This document shows, piece after piece, positions 15,373 to 24,150 of a DNA stretch of 32,132 nt. Under the pieces are notes generated by a model. That model ran no database searches, had not been told where the DNA came from, and was given only the letters and a program-made list of their open reading frames with translations. Origin of the DNA: JALEGB01 sp038530925. Its GTDB lineage: Bacteria > Pseudomonadota > Alphaproteobacteria > Rhodobacterales > Rhodobacteraceae. Each line of letters opens with the position of its first letter. The first letter of the stretch is position 1. Position numbers and translations under genes: made by a program. Where the stretch lies: positions 1 to 32,132 of the forward strand of contig JBCBCG010000017.1 of the NCBI GenBank assembly GCA_038530925.1, in the 5' to 3' direction.

Positions 15373-15896
15373 GCCAATAAAATCCCATCATCGCTTGGGC
15401 GCCCCACCGCGCCGCGCGGCGGCCGAAAGCGCCGCGCGAAGCTGATGAGATGCAAGCAGGCGAGCGCCGCGCCGCCGCCCTTATCCATCCGCTCCGGCAG
15501 CGCCCGCGCCAGCGCCTGCTCCTCGGTCTCCACCGTCAAAACGCCGTTGCCGATGGCGAGGCCCCTTTTGACGGTGAGATAGGTGACGCCGCGCGCGCTT
15601 TCCTCGCACACCGTCTCATAATGCGTGGTCTCGCCGCGGATCACGCAGCCAAGCGCCACATAGCCTTCATAAGCGCCGCTCTCGGCCGCCATGCGGATCG
15701 TCGGGGCAAGCTCGAGCGCGCCGGGCGCCTCGATCACCTCGCTCTGCGCGCCGGCGGCGTCGAGCTTGGCGCGCGCGCCCGCGATGAGCCCGTCGGTGAT
15801 GGCGCGATAGAACGGCGCGGCCACGATCAAGACGCGCGGCCCGGGCGTCAGAACCGGCGGCGCGAGCGCGCCGTGATCGCTCATGTTGGACGCCAT
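15369..15896 (-). CDS. ribH: 6,7-dimethyl-8-ribityllumazine synthase
   Basis: Penultimate enzyme of riboflavin synthesis, joining 5-amino-6-ribitylaminouracil with 3,4-dihydroxy-2-butanone 4-phosphate. 175 aa. Diagnostic segments: VLIVAAPFYRAITDGLIAGA near the N terminus, the GALELAPTIR substrate loop at about 58-67, and VALGCVIRGETTHYETVC with the conserved catalytic His. The start at 15896 lies one base after the ribE stop and has AGGAG about nine bases upstream; a second ATG four codons later is possible. The C terminus after KGGGAALACLHL is extended by about 30 residues. It sits between ribE and nusB, with overlaps or near-overlaps on both sides. Confidence 0.96.
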   Translation of the reverse strand: MASNMSDHGALAPPVLTPGPRVLIVAAPFYRAITDGLIAGARAKLDAAGAQSEVIEAPGALELAPTIRMAAESGAYEGYVALGCVIRGETTHYETVCEESARGVTYLTVKRGLAIGNGVLTVETEEQALARALPERMDKGGGAALACLHLISFARRFRPPRGAVGRPSDDGILLA

Positions 15897-15897
15897 C

Positions 15898-16566
15898 TCA
15901 GCTCTCTCCTCGCTGGCGCATCACGTCTTGAAGCCGCGCGACGTAGCGCGCCAGCGCGTCGATCTCGAGATTGACGCGGTCGCCTTGCGCCAAAGCGCCG
16001 AAGCTGGTCCAAACCTTGGTGTGCGGGATGAGATTCACGCCGAAGCGGCAGCCTTCCGCATCATCCGCGACCTCGTTCACGGTGAGAGAGCAGCCGTCGA
16101 TCGCGATCGAGCCTTTCGGCGCGATGAAGCCCGCGAGCGCGGCTGGCGCGAGGATCTCGACGCGCGTGCTGTCGCCCTCGGCTCTCAGGCTCGTCACCGA
16201 GCCGACCGCGTCCACATGGCCGGTGACGATATGACCGCCCAGCTCGTCGCCCACCCGGAGCGCGCGTTCGAGATTGATCCGACGCCCCGGCGACCAGGCG
16301 CCGAGCGTCGTTTTCGACAGCGTCTCCGCCGAAGCCTCCACCGCGAAAACGCCGCCATAGGCTGCGCCGCCCGGCCCTTCGCCGGGTTCGGCGGGCGCGC
16401 CTTCGAAGGCCACCACGGTCAAGCACGCGCCGCTGCATGAGATCGACGCGCCGAGCGCGACGGCGCCGAGATCATAGCTGGTGGCGATGCGCAGCCGCGT
16501 GTCGCCGCCCGGCGCCTGATCGCGGCTTTCGAGCCGGCCGACATCGGTGATGATGCCTGTGAACAT
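15898..16566 (-). CDS. ribE: Riboflavin synthase subunit alpha
   Basis: Dismutates two lumazines to riboflavin; works as a trimer. 222 aa, normal length. The start MFTGIITDVG is invariant in the family. Two lumazine-binding barrels are visible: repeat one (residues 1-100) with GASISCSGACLTVV, repeat two (about 101-200) with GHIVTGHVDAVG and the equivalent GSIAIDGCSLTVNEV. The C-terminal trimerisation helix LARYVARLQDVM follows. An insert of about ten Pro/Gly/Ala residues near 55-68 is a local feature. It is 84 bases after ribD. Confidence 0.96.
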   Translation of the reverse strand: MFTGIITDVGRLESRDQAPGGDTRLRIATSYDLGAVALGASISCSGACLTVVAFEGAPAEPGEGPGGAAYGGVFAVEASAETLSKTTLGAWSPGRRINLERALRVGDELGGHIVTGHVDAVGSVTSLRAEGDSTRVEILAPAALAGFIAPKGSIAIDGCSLTVNEVADDAEGCRFGVNLIPHTKVWTSFGALAQGDRVNLEIDALARYVARLQDVMRQRGES

Positions 16567-16650
16567 CCGTTTGTCCGAATCCTGTCTGGTCGTTTCGCCG
16601 CCGCCGCGAGCGACATAGCCCGTTCGCCGCCGCCCCGCCAGCGCCGCAGA

Positions 16651-17808
16651 TCACCGCAGCGGGCGCCATTCGGTCCAAAGATCGGCGCCGACCGCCTCCG
16701 CCGCGACGCGTTCGAAGCGCGGCGCGGTCGCCAGCCGCTCGATCCCAAGCGCGCCGAGCCCAGGCCGCGCCTCCGCGCCGAGCGCCGCCCCGGCGATCAC
16801 CCAGATCAGACGATCGACCAGCCCAGCGCGCAGCAGGCTCGCCGCCAGCGCGCCGCCGCCTTCGCATAGAACCGCCGTCACGCCCTCGTCGCCGAGCGCT
16901 TGCAGCATCGCCGACGGATCGAGCCCGCTGGTTGGCGCGGCCGGGATCTCCAAGAGCCGGCAGCCCTGCGCGGCGAGCGCCGCGCGCTTCGCCTCAGGCG
17001 CGTTGCGGCTGTGCAGCAGCCAGACAGGCTGCGCCGTCGCGCTCGCGGCGAGGCGGCTCGCCGGATCGAGCGAAAGGCTCGGATCGGCCACGAGCCGCGC
17101 CGTCCTGGGCCGTTCGAGCCCGGCGAGCCGCGCATCCAGCATCGGATCATCCGCTCGCGCCGTTCCCGCGCCGATCAGCACCGCATCCGAGCGAGCGCGC
17201 AAAAGATGCACGCGCCGCCGCGCCGCCTCGCCTGTGATCCATCGGCTCTCGCCCAACGCCGTGCCGATGCGCCCATCGAGGCTCGCCGCGAGCTTCAGCG
17301 TCAGCCGCGGACGCCCGGCGCGTTGGCGCAGGAGATAGCCCTCGAGCACCGCCTCGGCCGCGGCGGCGCAGAGGCCCGCGGCGGCGTCGATCCCTTGCGA
17401 TCGCAGATGCGCCAGCCCGCGGCCGGAGACGCGCGGATCGGGATCCTCGATCGCGGCCAGCACGCGGCCGACGCGCGCCGCCGCCAAGGCCTCCGCGCAA
17501 GGGGGCGTGCGGCCGTGATGGCTGCAGGGCTCGAGCGTCACATAGGCGGTCGCGCCTTCGAGCCGCCGCGCGCCCGCTTGCGTCTCAGCCGCGCGCGCCA
17601 GCGCCGCCGCCTCCGCATGCGGGCGGCCGCCCGGCTGAGTGCGCCCCCGCGCAATCAGCCGGCCCGCCCGATCCACCAGCACGCAGCCGACGGATGGGTT
17701 GGGCCAGGTCTCGCCGAGCCCGCGCGCCGCCAGCGCCAGCGCGGCCTTCATCCAGCGCTCATCCGCCGCCTGAGCCGCCGCGCGCTGCGGCTCAGGCGGC
17801 GTCGTCAT
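16651..17808 (-). CDS. ribD: Bifunctional diaminohydroxyphosphoribosylaminopyrimidine deaminase / reductase
   Basis: Catalyses steps two and three of riboflavin synthesis. 385 aa from the ATG at 17808, overlapping the end of nrdR by 17 bases. The N-terminal deaminase domain has the zinc/catalytic motif PHAEA at 63-67 and PCSHHGRTPPC at 94-104. The C-terminal reductase domain starts near residue 160 (PRLTLKLAASLDGRIG) with RSDAVLIGAGTARADDP and the substrate/NADPH segment LCEGGGALAASLL. The frame is open further upstream to 17862, but that would lie inside nrdR and adds non-homologous residues. Confidence 0.96.
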   Translation of the reverse strand: MTTPPEPQRAAAQAADERWMKAALALAARGLGETWPNPSVGCVLVDRAGRLIARGRTQPGGRPHAEAAALARAAETQAGARRLEGATAYVTLEPCSHHGRTPPCAEALAAARVGRVLAAIEDPDPRVSGRGLAHLRSQGIDAAAGLCAAAAEAVLEGYLLRQRAGRPRLTLKLAASLDGRIGTALGESRWITGEAARRRVHLLRARSDAVLIGAGTARADDPMLDARLAGLERPRTARLVADPSLSLDPASRLAASATAQPVWLLHSRNAPEAKRAALAAQGCRLLEIPAAPTSGLDPSAMLQALGDEGVTAVLCEGGGALAASLLRAGLVDRLIWVIAGAALGAEARPGLGALGIERLATAPRFERVAAEAVGADLWTEWRPLR

Positions 17809-18262
17809 CCGGCTGCGCGCGGTTCTCGTTGATGAAGGTGAGGAAATCCTCGACGCTTTCAAAGTTCCGATAGACCGAAGCGTAGCGCAGATATCCGACC
17901 GGATCCGTGCGCTCCAGCGCGCGCATCACCTCATCGCCGATGGTCTTGCTCGGCACGTCGGTGTCGCCGCCGGTCTCAAGCCGCCGCACGATGCCGGTGA
18001 CGAGCTGGTCGAGCCGTTCAGGCTCGATATGCCGGCGGTTCATGGCCAGGCGGATCGAGCGGGCGAGCTTGTCCCGGTCGAAATCCTCGCGTTTTCCGTC
18101 TGATTTGATCACGACCAGATCGCGGAGCTGGACGCGTTCGAAGGTGGTGAAGCGACCTTGGCACGCAGGGCAAAACCGCCGTCGGCGGATGGCCGCATGC
18201 TCCTCGGTCGGGCGGGAGTCCCGCACTTGGGTCTCCGTATTCCCGCAAAAAGGGCAGCGCAT
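17792..18262 (-). CDS. nrdR: Transcriptional repressor NrdR
   Basis: Nucleotide-sensing repressor of ribonucleotide reductase genes. 156 aa, standard length. The zinc ribbon has Cys pairs at residues 3/6 and 31/34 (MRCPFC ... CPAC), followed by the ATP-cone domain (about 49-140), opening with VIKSDGKREDFDRDKLARSI and including the VGYLRYASVYRNF segment. The start MRCPFC is universal; GAGGAA lies about nine bases upstream. It heads the ribD-ribE-ribH-nusB run, a standard alphaproteobacterial order. Confidence 0.97.
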   Translation of the reverse strand: MRCPFCGNTETQVRDSRPTEEHAAIRRRRFCPACQGRFTTFERVQLRDLVVIKSDGKREDFDRDKLARSIRLAMNRRHIEPERLDQLVTGIVRRLETGGDTDVPSKTIGDEVMRALERTDPVGYLRYASVYRNFESVEDFLTFINENRAQPDDDAA

Positions 18263-18286
18263 GATGTCATTCCTCGAGAGCTTTGC

Positions 18287-18303
18287 TCTATATCTATATG
18301 ATA
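18287..18303 (-). promoter_or_regulatory. AT-rich promoter / NrdR-box-like site upstream of nrdR
   Basis: This AT-rich patch about 25-40 bases before nrdR contains overlapping TATAGA and TATCAT hexamers on the minus strand, likely -10 candidates in otherwise GC-rich DNA; no good -35 is evident. The ten bases at 18288-18297 match eight of ten positions of the NrdR-box core (CWATATATWG), so autoregulation is possible. With an AT-rich consensus, chance similarity is likely. Confidence 0.3.
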
Positions 18304-18386
18304 ATTCGAGGGGTGGCGGAAGCCTGGGCGAAGGCCGCGACATCTTGGAATTCGAGACGGTTCGCGCCTGACGCGCGGTCTGTTTC

Positions 18387-19337
18387 CTAAGGCGCGGCCG
18401 GGGCCGCCGCGCGGCGCTCGCGCCACTGCACAAAGAGGCCCGCGCCGAGGATGATCGCGGCGCCGGCGAAGGTGAATGCGTCCGGCCATTCGCCGAACAG
18501 GACGTAGCCGAACAAGATCGACCAGAGGAGGCCCGAGTAGAAGTACGGCGCCAGCAGCGAGGCCGGCGCCAGGCTGAAGGCCAGGATCAACACGCCTTGG
18601 CCGAGCGCGCCGAAGACGCCGGCGGCCAAAAAGAGGAGGGCGTCCACGCGCCAGGACGCCTCATCCGCCCCGGGCGCCGCGATCTCGGCGCCGAGGCCTG
18701 CGCTCAACAGGAAGGGCGCCGCGAGGCTGGCGACGATCGCGCCGACAAGGCCCGTGTAGAAAAACGTCGTCCACGGGTTCTCATCCGGGCCGAGCGCGCG
18801 GGTCGAAACGCCATACGCGGCGAAAAAGAGCGCGCCGCCGAGCGGGTAGAGCGTGGTCCAGCCCGCCTCGCCTAAGCCGGGCCGCAGGATCACCAACGCG
18901 CCGATGAAGCCGAGCCCGACGCCGAGCCAGCGCCAGGGGCCGACCCGCTCGCCCAGCAGCAGCGCGGCCATCGCGGTGATCGCCAGCGGCGAGACCTGGG
19001 CGACCGCGATGACATCGGCCAGTTTCATCACTGAGAAGCCGTAAAAAAACATCATCGTCGCGGCGAAGAGCAGCGAGGAGCGCAGGATCTGCAGCCCCAA
19101 CTGCTTGGTGCGCGCCAGGCGCCCAAGCCGCGGCGCGAGCAGCAGCGTCACCAGCACCGCCTGCACCACATACCGCGCCCAGACCACGAAGAAAGGCTCG
19201 TAGCGCTCAGACAGCGCTTTGGCGGCGCTGTCCATGCAGGAGAAAAAGAACGTCACCGTCACGACCAGCAGCACCGCCTTCAGCAGGGGCGACGCGGCGC
19301 GCGCCTGCGCCAGCAGCGTCGATCGAGCCGGCGTCAC
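18387..19337 (-). CDS. DMT-superfamily (EamA) permease
   Basis: 316 aa, about ten transmembrane helices in two EamA halves. The first half has the pattern FFSCMDSAAKAL, ARYVVQAVLVTLLL, FYGFSVMKLADVIAVAQVSPLAITAMAALLLGE near residues 95-130; the second repeats it with LILAFSLAPASLLAPYFYSGLLWSILFGYVLFGEWPD. Members export or import small metabolites; the substrate cannot be inferred. The start is a GTG at 19337 with no clear ribosome site, 88 bases after glyA and on the same strand, so it may be co-transcribed. The adjacent genes give no specific functional link. Confidence 0.85.
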   Translation of the reverse strand: MTPARSTLLAQARAASPLLKAVLLVVTVTFFFSCMDSAAKALSERYEPFFVVWARYVVQAVLVTLLLAPRLGRLARTKQLGLQILRSSLLFAATMMFFYGFSVMKLADVIAVAQVSPLAITAMAALLLGERVGPWRWLGVGLGFIGALVILRPGLGEAGWTTLYPLGGALFFAAYGVSTRALGPDENPWTTFFYTGLVGAIVASLAAPFLLSAGLGAEIAAPGADEASWRVDALLFLAAGVFGALGQGVLILAFSLAPASLLAPYFYSGLLWSILFGYVLFGEWPDAFTFAGAAIILGAGLFVQWRERRAAAPAAP

Positions 19338-19425
19338 GGCGAAGCCTGAGAGATCCGAGAGGGCTCGCCGCCGCGCTCAGCGAGCGCGGCGGGCCTGGCG
19401 GAAGGGGGTGCGGTGGTTCGGATCG

Positions 19426-20733
19426 TCAAAGATCCGGATAAATCGGGAAGCGGCGGCAAAGAGCGACGGCGCGCTCGGCCACGGAAGCCTCGACCGCGGC
19501 ATTTCCCTCCGGCCCGTTGGCGGCGAGACCGTCCACCACCTCCGAGATCAAACCGCCGATCTCGGCGAATTCCGCTTCGCCGAAGCCGCGCGTCGTGCCG
19601 GCGGGCGAGCCGACGCGCACGCCCGATGTCACCATCGGCGGCGCCGGATCGAAGGGCACGCCGTTCTTGTTGCAAGTGATGTGCGCGCGAAGGAGCGCCT
19701 GCTCGGCGTCGCGGCCGCTCACGCTTTTGGGCCTAAGATCCACCAGCACCACATGCGTGTCGGTGCCGCCGGTCACAAGATCGAGCCCGCCACTCAGCAG
19801 CGCCTCGCCCATCGCTTTGGCGTTGGCGATCACGCGCGCCGAATAGGCTTTGAACTCCGGGCGCAGCGCTTCGCCAAAGGCGACCGCCTTAGCGGCGATC
19901 ACATGCATCAGCGGGCCGCCTTGCAGACCCGGGAACACGGCGGAGTTGAACTTCTTCGCCAGCGCCTCGTCATTGGTGAGGATCATGCCGCCGCGCGGGC
20001 CGCGGAGCGTTTTATGCGTCGTCGTGGTCGCGACATGGGCGTGATCGAGCGGGTTGGGATGCGCGCCGCCGGCCACGAGCCCGGCGAAATGCGCCATATC
20101 CACATGCAGATAGGCGCCCACCTCGTCCGCGATCTCGCGAAAGCGCTTGGCGTCGATTTGGCGCGGCACGGCGGAGCCGCCGGCGTAGATGAGCTTCGGC
20201 TTATGCTCGCGGGCCAGCGCCGCGACTTGGTCGTAATCGATCAGGCTGTCCTGGCGACGCACGCCGTAAGGCACGGCGTTGAACCATTTGCCGGAGAGGT
20301 TCGGTTTCGCGCCATGGGTCAGATGCCCGCCCGAGGCGAGGTCCATGCCGAGAATGGTGTCGCCCGGCTTCAGCAACGCCAGCATCACCGCTTGGTTCGC
20401 CTGCGCGCCGGAATGGGGCTGCACATTCGCAAACTCGCAGCTGAACAACGCCTTGGCCCGGTCGATGGCCAATTGCTCGGCCACGTCCACATGCTCGCAG
20501 CCGGCGTAATAGCGCCGCCCGGGATAGCCCTCGGCGTATTTGTTCGTCGCCACCGAGCCTTGCGCCTCCAGCACCGCGCGGCTGACGATGTTCTCCGAGG
20601 CGATCAGCTCGATCTCCTCACGCTGGCGGCCGAGCTCGCCCCTCAGCGCCGCCGCGAGATCGGGATCGCGCTCCTCCAGCGGTTGGGAGAAGAAGCCGGC
20701 GTCGGCGGTGAAGGCGGGGGCGTCGTTCGCCAT
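19426..20733 (-). CDS. glyA: Serine hydroxymethyltransferase
   Basis: PLP enzyme interconverting serine and glycine with tetrahydrofolate, the main source of one-carbon units and, in alphaproteobacterial phototrophs, of glycine for 5-aminolevulinate. 435 aa. Hallmarks: IELIASENIVSRAV at 41-54, TNKYAEGYPGRRYYAGCE at 63-80, QPHSGAQAN at 105-113, HVDMAHFAGLVA at 210-221 and the PLP lysine K241 in TTTTHKTLRGPRGG. The start MANDAP has AAGGAG six bases upstream; upstream in-frame codons to 20808 are not conserved. The position ahead of nrdR-rib is the usual alphaproteobacterial neighbourhood. Confidence 0.97.
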   Translation of the reverse strand: MANDAPAFTADAGFFSQPLEERDPDLAAALRGELGRQREEIELIASENIVSRAVLEAQGSVATNKYAEGYPGRRYYAGCEHVDVAEQLAIDRAKALFSCEFANVQPHSGAQANQAVMLALLKPGDTILGMDLASGGHLTHGAKPNLSGKWFNAVPYGVRRQDSLIDYDQVAALAREHKPKLIYAGGSAVPRQIDAKRFREIADEVGAYLHVDMAHFAGLVAGGAHPNPLDHAHVATTTTHKTLRGPRGGMILTNDEALAKKFNSAVFPGLQGGPLMHVIAAKAVAFGEALRPEFKAYSARVIANAKAMGEALLSGGLDLVTGGTDTHVVLVDLRPKSVSGRDAEQALLRAHITCNKNGVPFDPAPPMVTSGVRVGSPAGTTRGFGEAEFAEIGGLISEVVDGLAANGPEGNAAVEASVAERAVALCRRFPIYPDL

Positions 20734-20954
20734 GGTGGTCTCCTTGATCAGTGCTTGGGCGCTGGGCCGCCGCCCGCGCCGCGCGTCGCCGCGCTCTTGC
20801 TGATCCATAGGGCCGCCGATCGGCTCTGGCGAGCGCGCGCGCGGCGGCGCGCCGCTTTGGGCTGCGAGATATCGCCGCAGGGTCGCGCTTGCGCCAAGGC
20901 GGCGCGCGTCGGCCGCGGTCTGGACAGGCGCCGCGGGCCATGCGAGCCAAACGC

Positions 20955-21746
20955 ATGAGCGAGCCGACGCCTTCTTCTTTCGACGCCATCGCCTTTTGCG
21001 CCAGCGAGGCGGAGGACGCGCAGCGCGCGCTCGTGACCCTGCGCCATCGCTACGGCTCTGCGCCGGTGGATCATGCGGATGCGATCGTCGCGCTCGGCGG
21101 CGACGGTTTCATGCTGCAGACGCTGCATCGCAATCTCGAGCGGCGGATCGAGACGCCCGTTTACGGGATGAATCGCGGCTCGATCGGGTTCTTGATGAAC
21201 GCCTATGAAGAGCAGGCGCTGCCCGAGCGGCTCGCCGCGGCCGAGCGGGCGCGGATCGAACCTTTGCAGATGCGTGCTTGGGATCTCGAGGGGCGCGAGT
21301 TCGACGCTTTGGCGATCAACGAGGTCTCGCTTCTGCGCGAGACGCGGCAGGCGGCGAAGCTGCGCATCCATGTCGACGGCAAGGAGCGGCTCGCCGAGCT
21401 GATTTGCGACGGCGCCATGGTCGCGACGCCAGCGGGCAGCACGGCCTATAACCTCTCGGCGCATGGACCCATCCTGCCGATGACGTCGCATTTGATGGCG
21501 CTGACGCCGATTTCGGCCTTTCGGCCGCGGCGCTGGCGCGGCGCGCTGCTGCCGCGCTCGGCGCGCGTGATGTTCGAGGTGCTCGAGCCGCGCAAGCGGC
21601 CGGTCTCGGCGGTGGCGGATTTCCATGAGTTTCGCGACGCAAGGCGCGTCGAGGTGGCCGCGGCGGAGGATCGCGCGCTCACCTTATTGTTCGATGCGGG
21701 CCACTCGCTCGATGAGCGACTGATCGGCGAGCAATTCCTTGTTTAA
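20955..21746 (+). CDS. nadK: NAD kinase
   Basis: Phosphorylates NAD to NADP. 263 aa from ATG 20955, matching the short alphaproteobacterial form. The catalytic GGDG motif is at 48-51 (VALGGDGFMLQTLH), followed by GMNRGSIGFLMN, the NE dyad in LAINEVSLLR, and the Gly-rich CDGAMVATPAGSTAYNLSAHGPILP signature. An ATG five codons upstream (20940) is an alternative; neither has a strong ribosome site. It diverges from glyA, with about 220 bases between the two starts that probably hold both promoters. Confidence 0.95.
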   Translation: MSEPTPSSFDAIAFCASEAEDAQRALVTLRHRYGSAPVDHADAIVALGGDGFMLQTLHRNLERRIETPVYGMNRGSIGFLMNAYEEQALPERLAAAERARIEPLQMRAWDLEGREFDALAINEVSLLRETRQAAKLRIHVDGKERLAELICDGAMVATPAGSTAYNLSAHGPILPMTSHLMALTPISAFRPRRWRGALLPRSARVMFEVLEPRKRPVSAVADFHEFRDARRVEVAAAEDRALTLLFDAGHSLDERLIGEQFLV

Positions 21747-21912
21747 GCGCGCTGCGCCGCCATTTTCATAATGACGCGGCTTTTCATTAACTTCGCATTT
21801 CAAGATCTGATTAAGGGCTCGGCGTTAGGGTTTGCTCCATCGAACGGCCCTTCGCCCCCCGACATCGAAGGCGCGCGGTCGAGCACCGAATTTCCCGGAG
21901 GAGACCGCGCCC

Positions 21913-23997
21913 GTGAGCGAGTCCCAACGCCTTCAAGCCGCCGCATCGCAAGCCGCCGCATCCGAGCCCGCCGCGCTGAGCGCCGCAGCGCCCGCGGTTC
22001 AGCTCGAGGAAAGCGCTCAAGTCGCCAGCGAGTATGTGCGCGCGATCGAGTATGCGCATGACGATATTTGCGAAGGCCGCAGCGTCATCGTCCTTTACGC
22101 CGAGGCCGGCGCGGATGTTGAGCTGGTGCTCAATGAGATCGACGCGGCGCTGCCTGAGCGCTTCGCTTTAATCGACAGCGCGCCGGAGGCCTCGACGCTC
22201 GCCGGCGTGGCGCGCGCGCTGAGCGAAGGGCTTGGCGTCGAGGGCTCGGGCAACGCGCTCGCCAAAGCGATCGCGGCGCGGCTGTCGCGTTTGGCGGATC
22301 AGGATAGCGGCGTGGTCTTCGCCGTCGCGCCGCACGCGCCGCTGACGCAGGAAGCCTTGACCTTTTTGATGCGGCTCGCCGCTTCGGGCCGCAGAGCGAC
22401 GGCGGAGCGTCTGGCGGAGGACGCCTTGCCTCGGGCGACCGGCCCTGTCGGCGCGCAAGTGCTGTTGATCGCGCCGCCGGAGGCCGCCTCGGCGCTGGAG
22501 GGCTTCGGGGATGAGGCGTTGCGGATCGCCGCCGAGGAAGCGGTGGTCCTGCCTCCGATCGTAGAGGATGTCGCCGCGGAGGCGCCGGTGGAGCGCGCGC
22601 TTGGCGAGGAACGCGTGCTTGGCGAGGAACGCGTGCTTGGCGAGGAACAAGGCGCCGGCGAGACGTCCGGCCAGCGCGCGTCCACAGACGCCGCTTCGAA
22701 CGCGCGCGCGCAGACCGATCCGGTTAAGACTGATCCGACACAGACTGATCCGGCTCAGACTGATCCTGCGCAGGGCGACGCGCCGGCGCGGAGGGACGCG
22801 GCTTGGGAGGATGGCGCCGAGTGGAGCGAAGACGCGGGCTGGGGCGCGGACGCGCCGTGGGATCAATCCGCGGCGCTCGCTCAGGCCGACGCCGACGCGG
22901 CGGGCGCCTTGGGCGCGGATGAAGACGACGCGGCGCGCGAAAGCGCCGAGGCGCGCGATGCGGCGATGCGGGCGGCGCTCGATGAAGCCTGGTCGGCCAG
23001 CGCGCCGCTCGCCGAAACCGAAGCGGCGGCGATGGCGGCGGCGCCGAGCCGAAGCGCCAAACCCTCATGGCGCTTCTTGCGCTTTGGCGGGCGGCGGCGC
23101 GGCGGCGCCTTCGATCAGCGCGGGGCGGCGCGCGCGCGCCGCGGGGCGAGCGAGGCCGCGCCGGCGCGCAGCGTCGCGTTCGCGCTGGCTTTGGCGGCGG
23201 CGGGCGGAGCGGCGGGCGCGCTTTGGATCGGTTTTGGCGCGGAGGAGAACCCTCTGCGCGCTGCGGCTGAGGCGCCGCCGGCGGGTCTGACGGAGGCTCT
23301 GGGCGCCGGGGTGCTCGCCGATGGAGCGCCGCCGTCCTTCTCCCTCGACGCATTGATCACCGGCGACGCCTCGCTTGGCGCCGAGGAGAGCGGCGCGGGT
23401 GAGGCTGATCGGACCGACACGCCGCGGGAGGAGCGCGCCGGCGCGCCAAGCGGAGCCGCCGCCGCCCTCGCTTCCGCGGAAGGCGCTGCGGTCGAGGATC
23501 CGGCGCCGCTGATCGATCCCGGGCTGACGGGGCTCCTGGCTGAGACCGCGCTGAGCGCGGCCGAGGCCGCGGCGCGCGCCGCGGCGGAGACGGCGGCGCC
23601 GACGGAGGATATGGCGCGCGAGCTGCGCCGGATGGCCGATGATCTCTTCGCCGCGCAAGGCGATCTTGATCGCGCGCGGTTCGAGGATGACGCGGCTGGG
23701 CTCGATGCGGACGCAGCGGCGGCGCGTCTTGAAGCGCGCGTCGTCTCCGCGCTGGAAGAGGCCGAGGCGCATCGCGCTCGCGGGCGTCTCACGCGGCCCG
23801 AGGGCGCCAACGCGTATGAGACCCTGCTCGCGGCGATCAGGCTCGCGCCGCAAGAGCCGCGGCTGGTCGAAGCGCTCGGCGCGCTGGCGGCGCATTACGA
23901 CGCGGAGGGCCGCGCGGCGCTCGGCGAAGGGCGCTATGAGGCCTTTCACAGCGCCAATGCGGTTGCGGCGCGGATCCGCGCGCTCAAACCTCTTTAG
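21913..23997 (+). CDS. Large bitopic membrane protein with degenerate ExeA/DamX-like ATPase domain
   Basis: 694 aa from the GTG at 21913, chosen because GGAGGAG (21897-21903) lies nine bases upstream; the frame is open further up. Residues 35-215 have the strand/helix layout of ExeA/GspA-type AAA domains. Where Walker A should be is LYAEAGADVELVLNEI (61-76), lacking the Gly-Lys-Thr, and where Walker B should be is VVFAVAPHAPLTQEALTFL (134-152), lacking Asp-Glu. Residues 220-385 are an acidic, disordered linker with tandem GEERVL and QTDPA repeats. A basic patch (387-411) precedes one transmembrane helix at about 420-441, so the N terminus is cytoplasmic. The C terminus (about 540-694) is helical and TPR-like in the periplasm. 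The layout resembles E. coli DamX (AAA, membrane helix, periplasmic domain), but no SPOR domain is visible. Function unknown; a cell-envelope or division role is a guess. Confidence 0.8.
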   Translation: MSESQRLQAAASQAAASEPAALSAAAPAVQLEESAQVASEYVRAIEYAHDDICEGRSVIVLYAEAGADVELVLNEIDAALPERFALIDSAPEASTLAGVARALSEGLGVEGSGNALAKAIAARLSRLADQDSGVVFAVAPHAPLTQEALTFLMRLAASGRRATAERLAEDALPRATGPVGAQVLLIAPPEAASALEGFGDEALRIAAEEAVVLPPIVEDVAAEAPVERALGEERVLGEERVLGEEQGAGETSGQRASTDAASNARAQTDPVKTDPTQTDPAQTDPAQGDAPARRDAAWEDGAEWSEDAGWGADAPWDQSAALAQADADAAGALGADEDDAARESAEARDAAMRAALDEAWSASAPLAETEAAAMAAAPSRSAKPSWRFLRFGGRRRGGAFDQRGAARARRGASEAAPARSVAFALALAAAGGAAGALWIGFGAEENPLRAAAEAPPAGLTEALGAGVLADGAPPSFSLDALITGDASLGAEESGAGEADRTDTPREERAGAPSGAAAALASAEGAAVEDPAPLIDPGLTGLLAETALSAAEAAARAAAETAAPTEDMARELRRMADDLFAAQGDLDRARFEDDAAGLDADAAAARLEARVVSALEEAEAHRARGRLTRPEGANAYETLLAAIRLAPQEPRLVEALGALAAHYDAEGRAALGEGRYEAFHSANAVAARIRALKPL
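22600..22653 (+). repeat. 18-nt tandem repeat (GEERVL x 3)
   Basis: Three nearly perfect 18-nt copies of a unit encoding (A/V)LGEER, in the cytoplasmic linker of the ExeA-like protein. The copies are identical over most of their length, so the array is recent. Confidence 0.9.
22711..22773 (+). repeat. 15-nt tandem repeat (QTDPA x 4)
   Basis: Four 15-nt units encoding QTDPV, KTDPT, QTDPA and QTDPA within the same linker, about 60 bases after the GEERVL array. Most unit differences are single base changes. Confidence 0.85.
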
Positions 23998-24150
23998 CGA
24001 CTGAAACCGCGCTTCTCTTCACGCGGCGCGTGGCCAGCGCCGCCGCGGCGGGTTAACCCTTCCATTATGATCGCGCCGCATCGAAGCCGGAGCGCGCGGC
24101 GCCAGGGCGCGCTGCGGCGCGCGGCGACGCACGAGTTATGAGACCACGGG

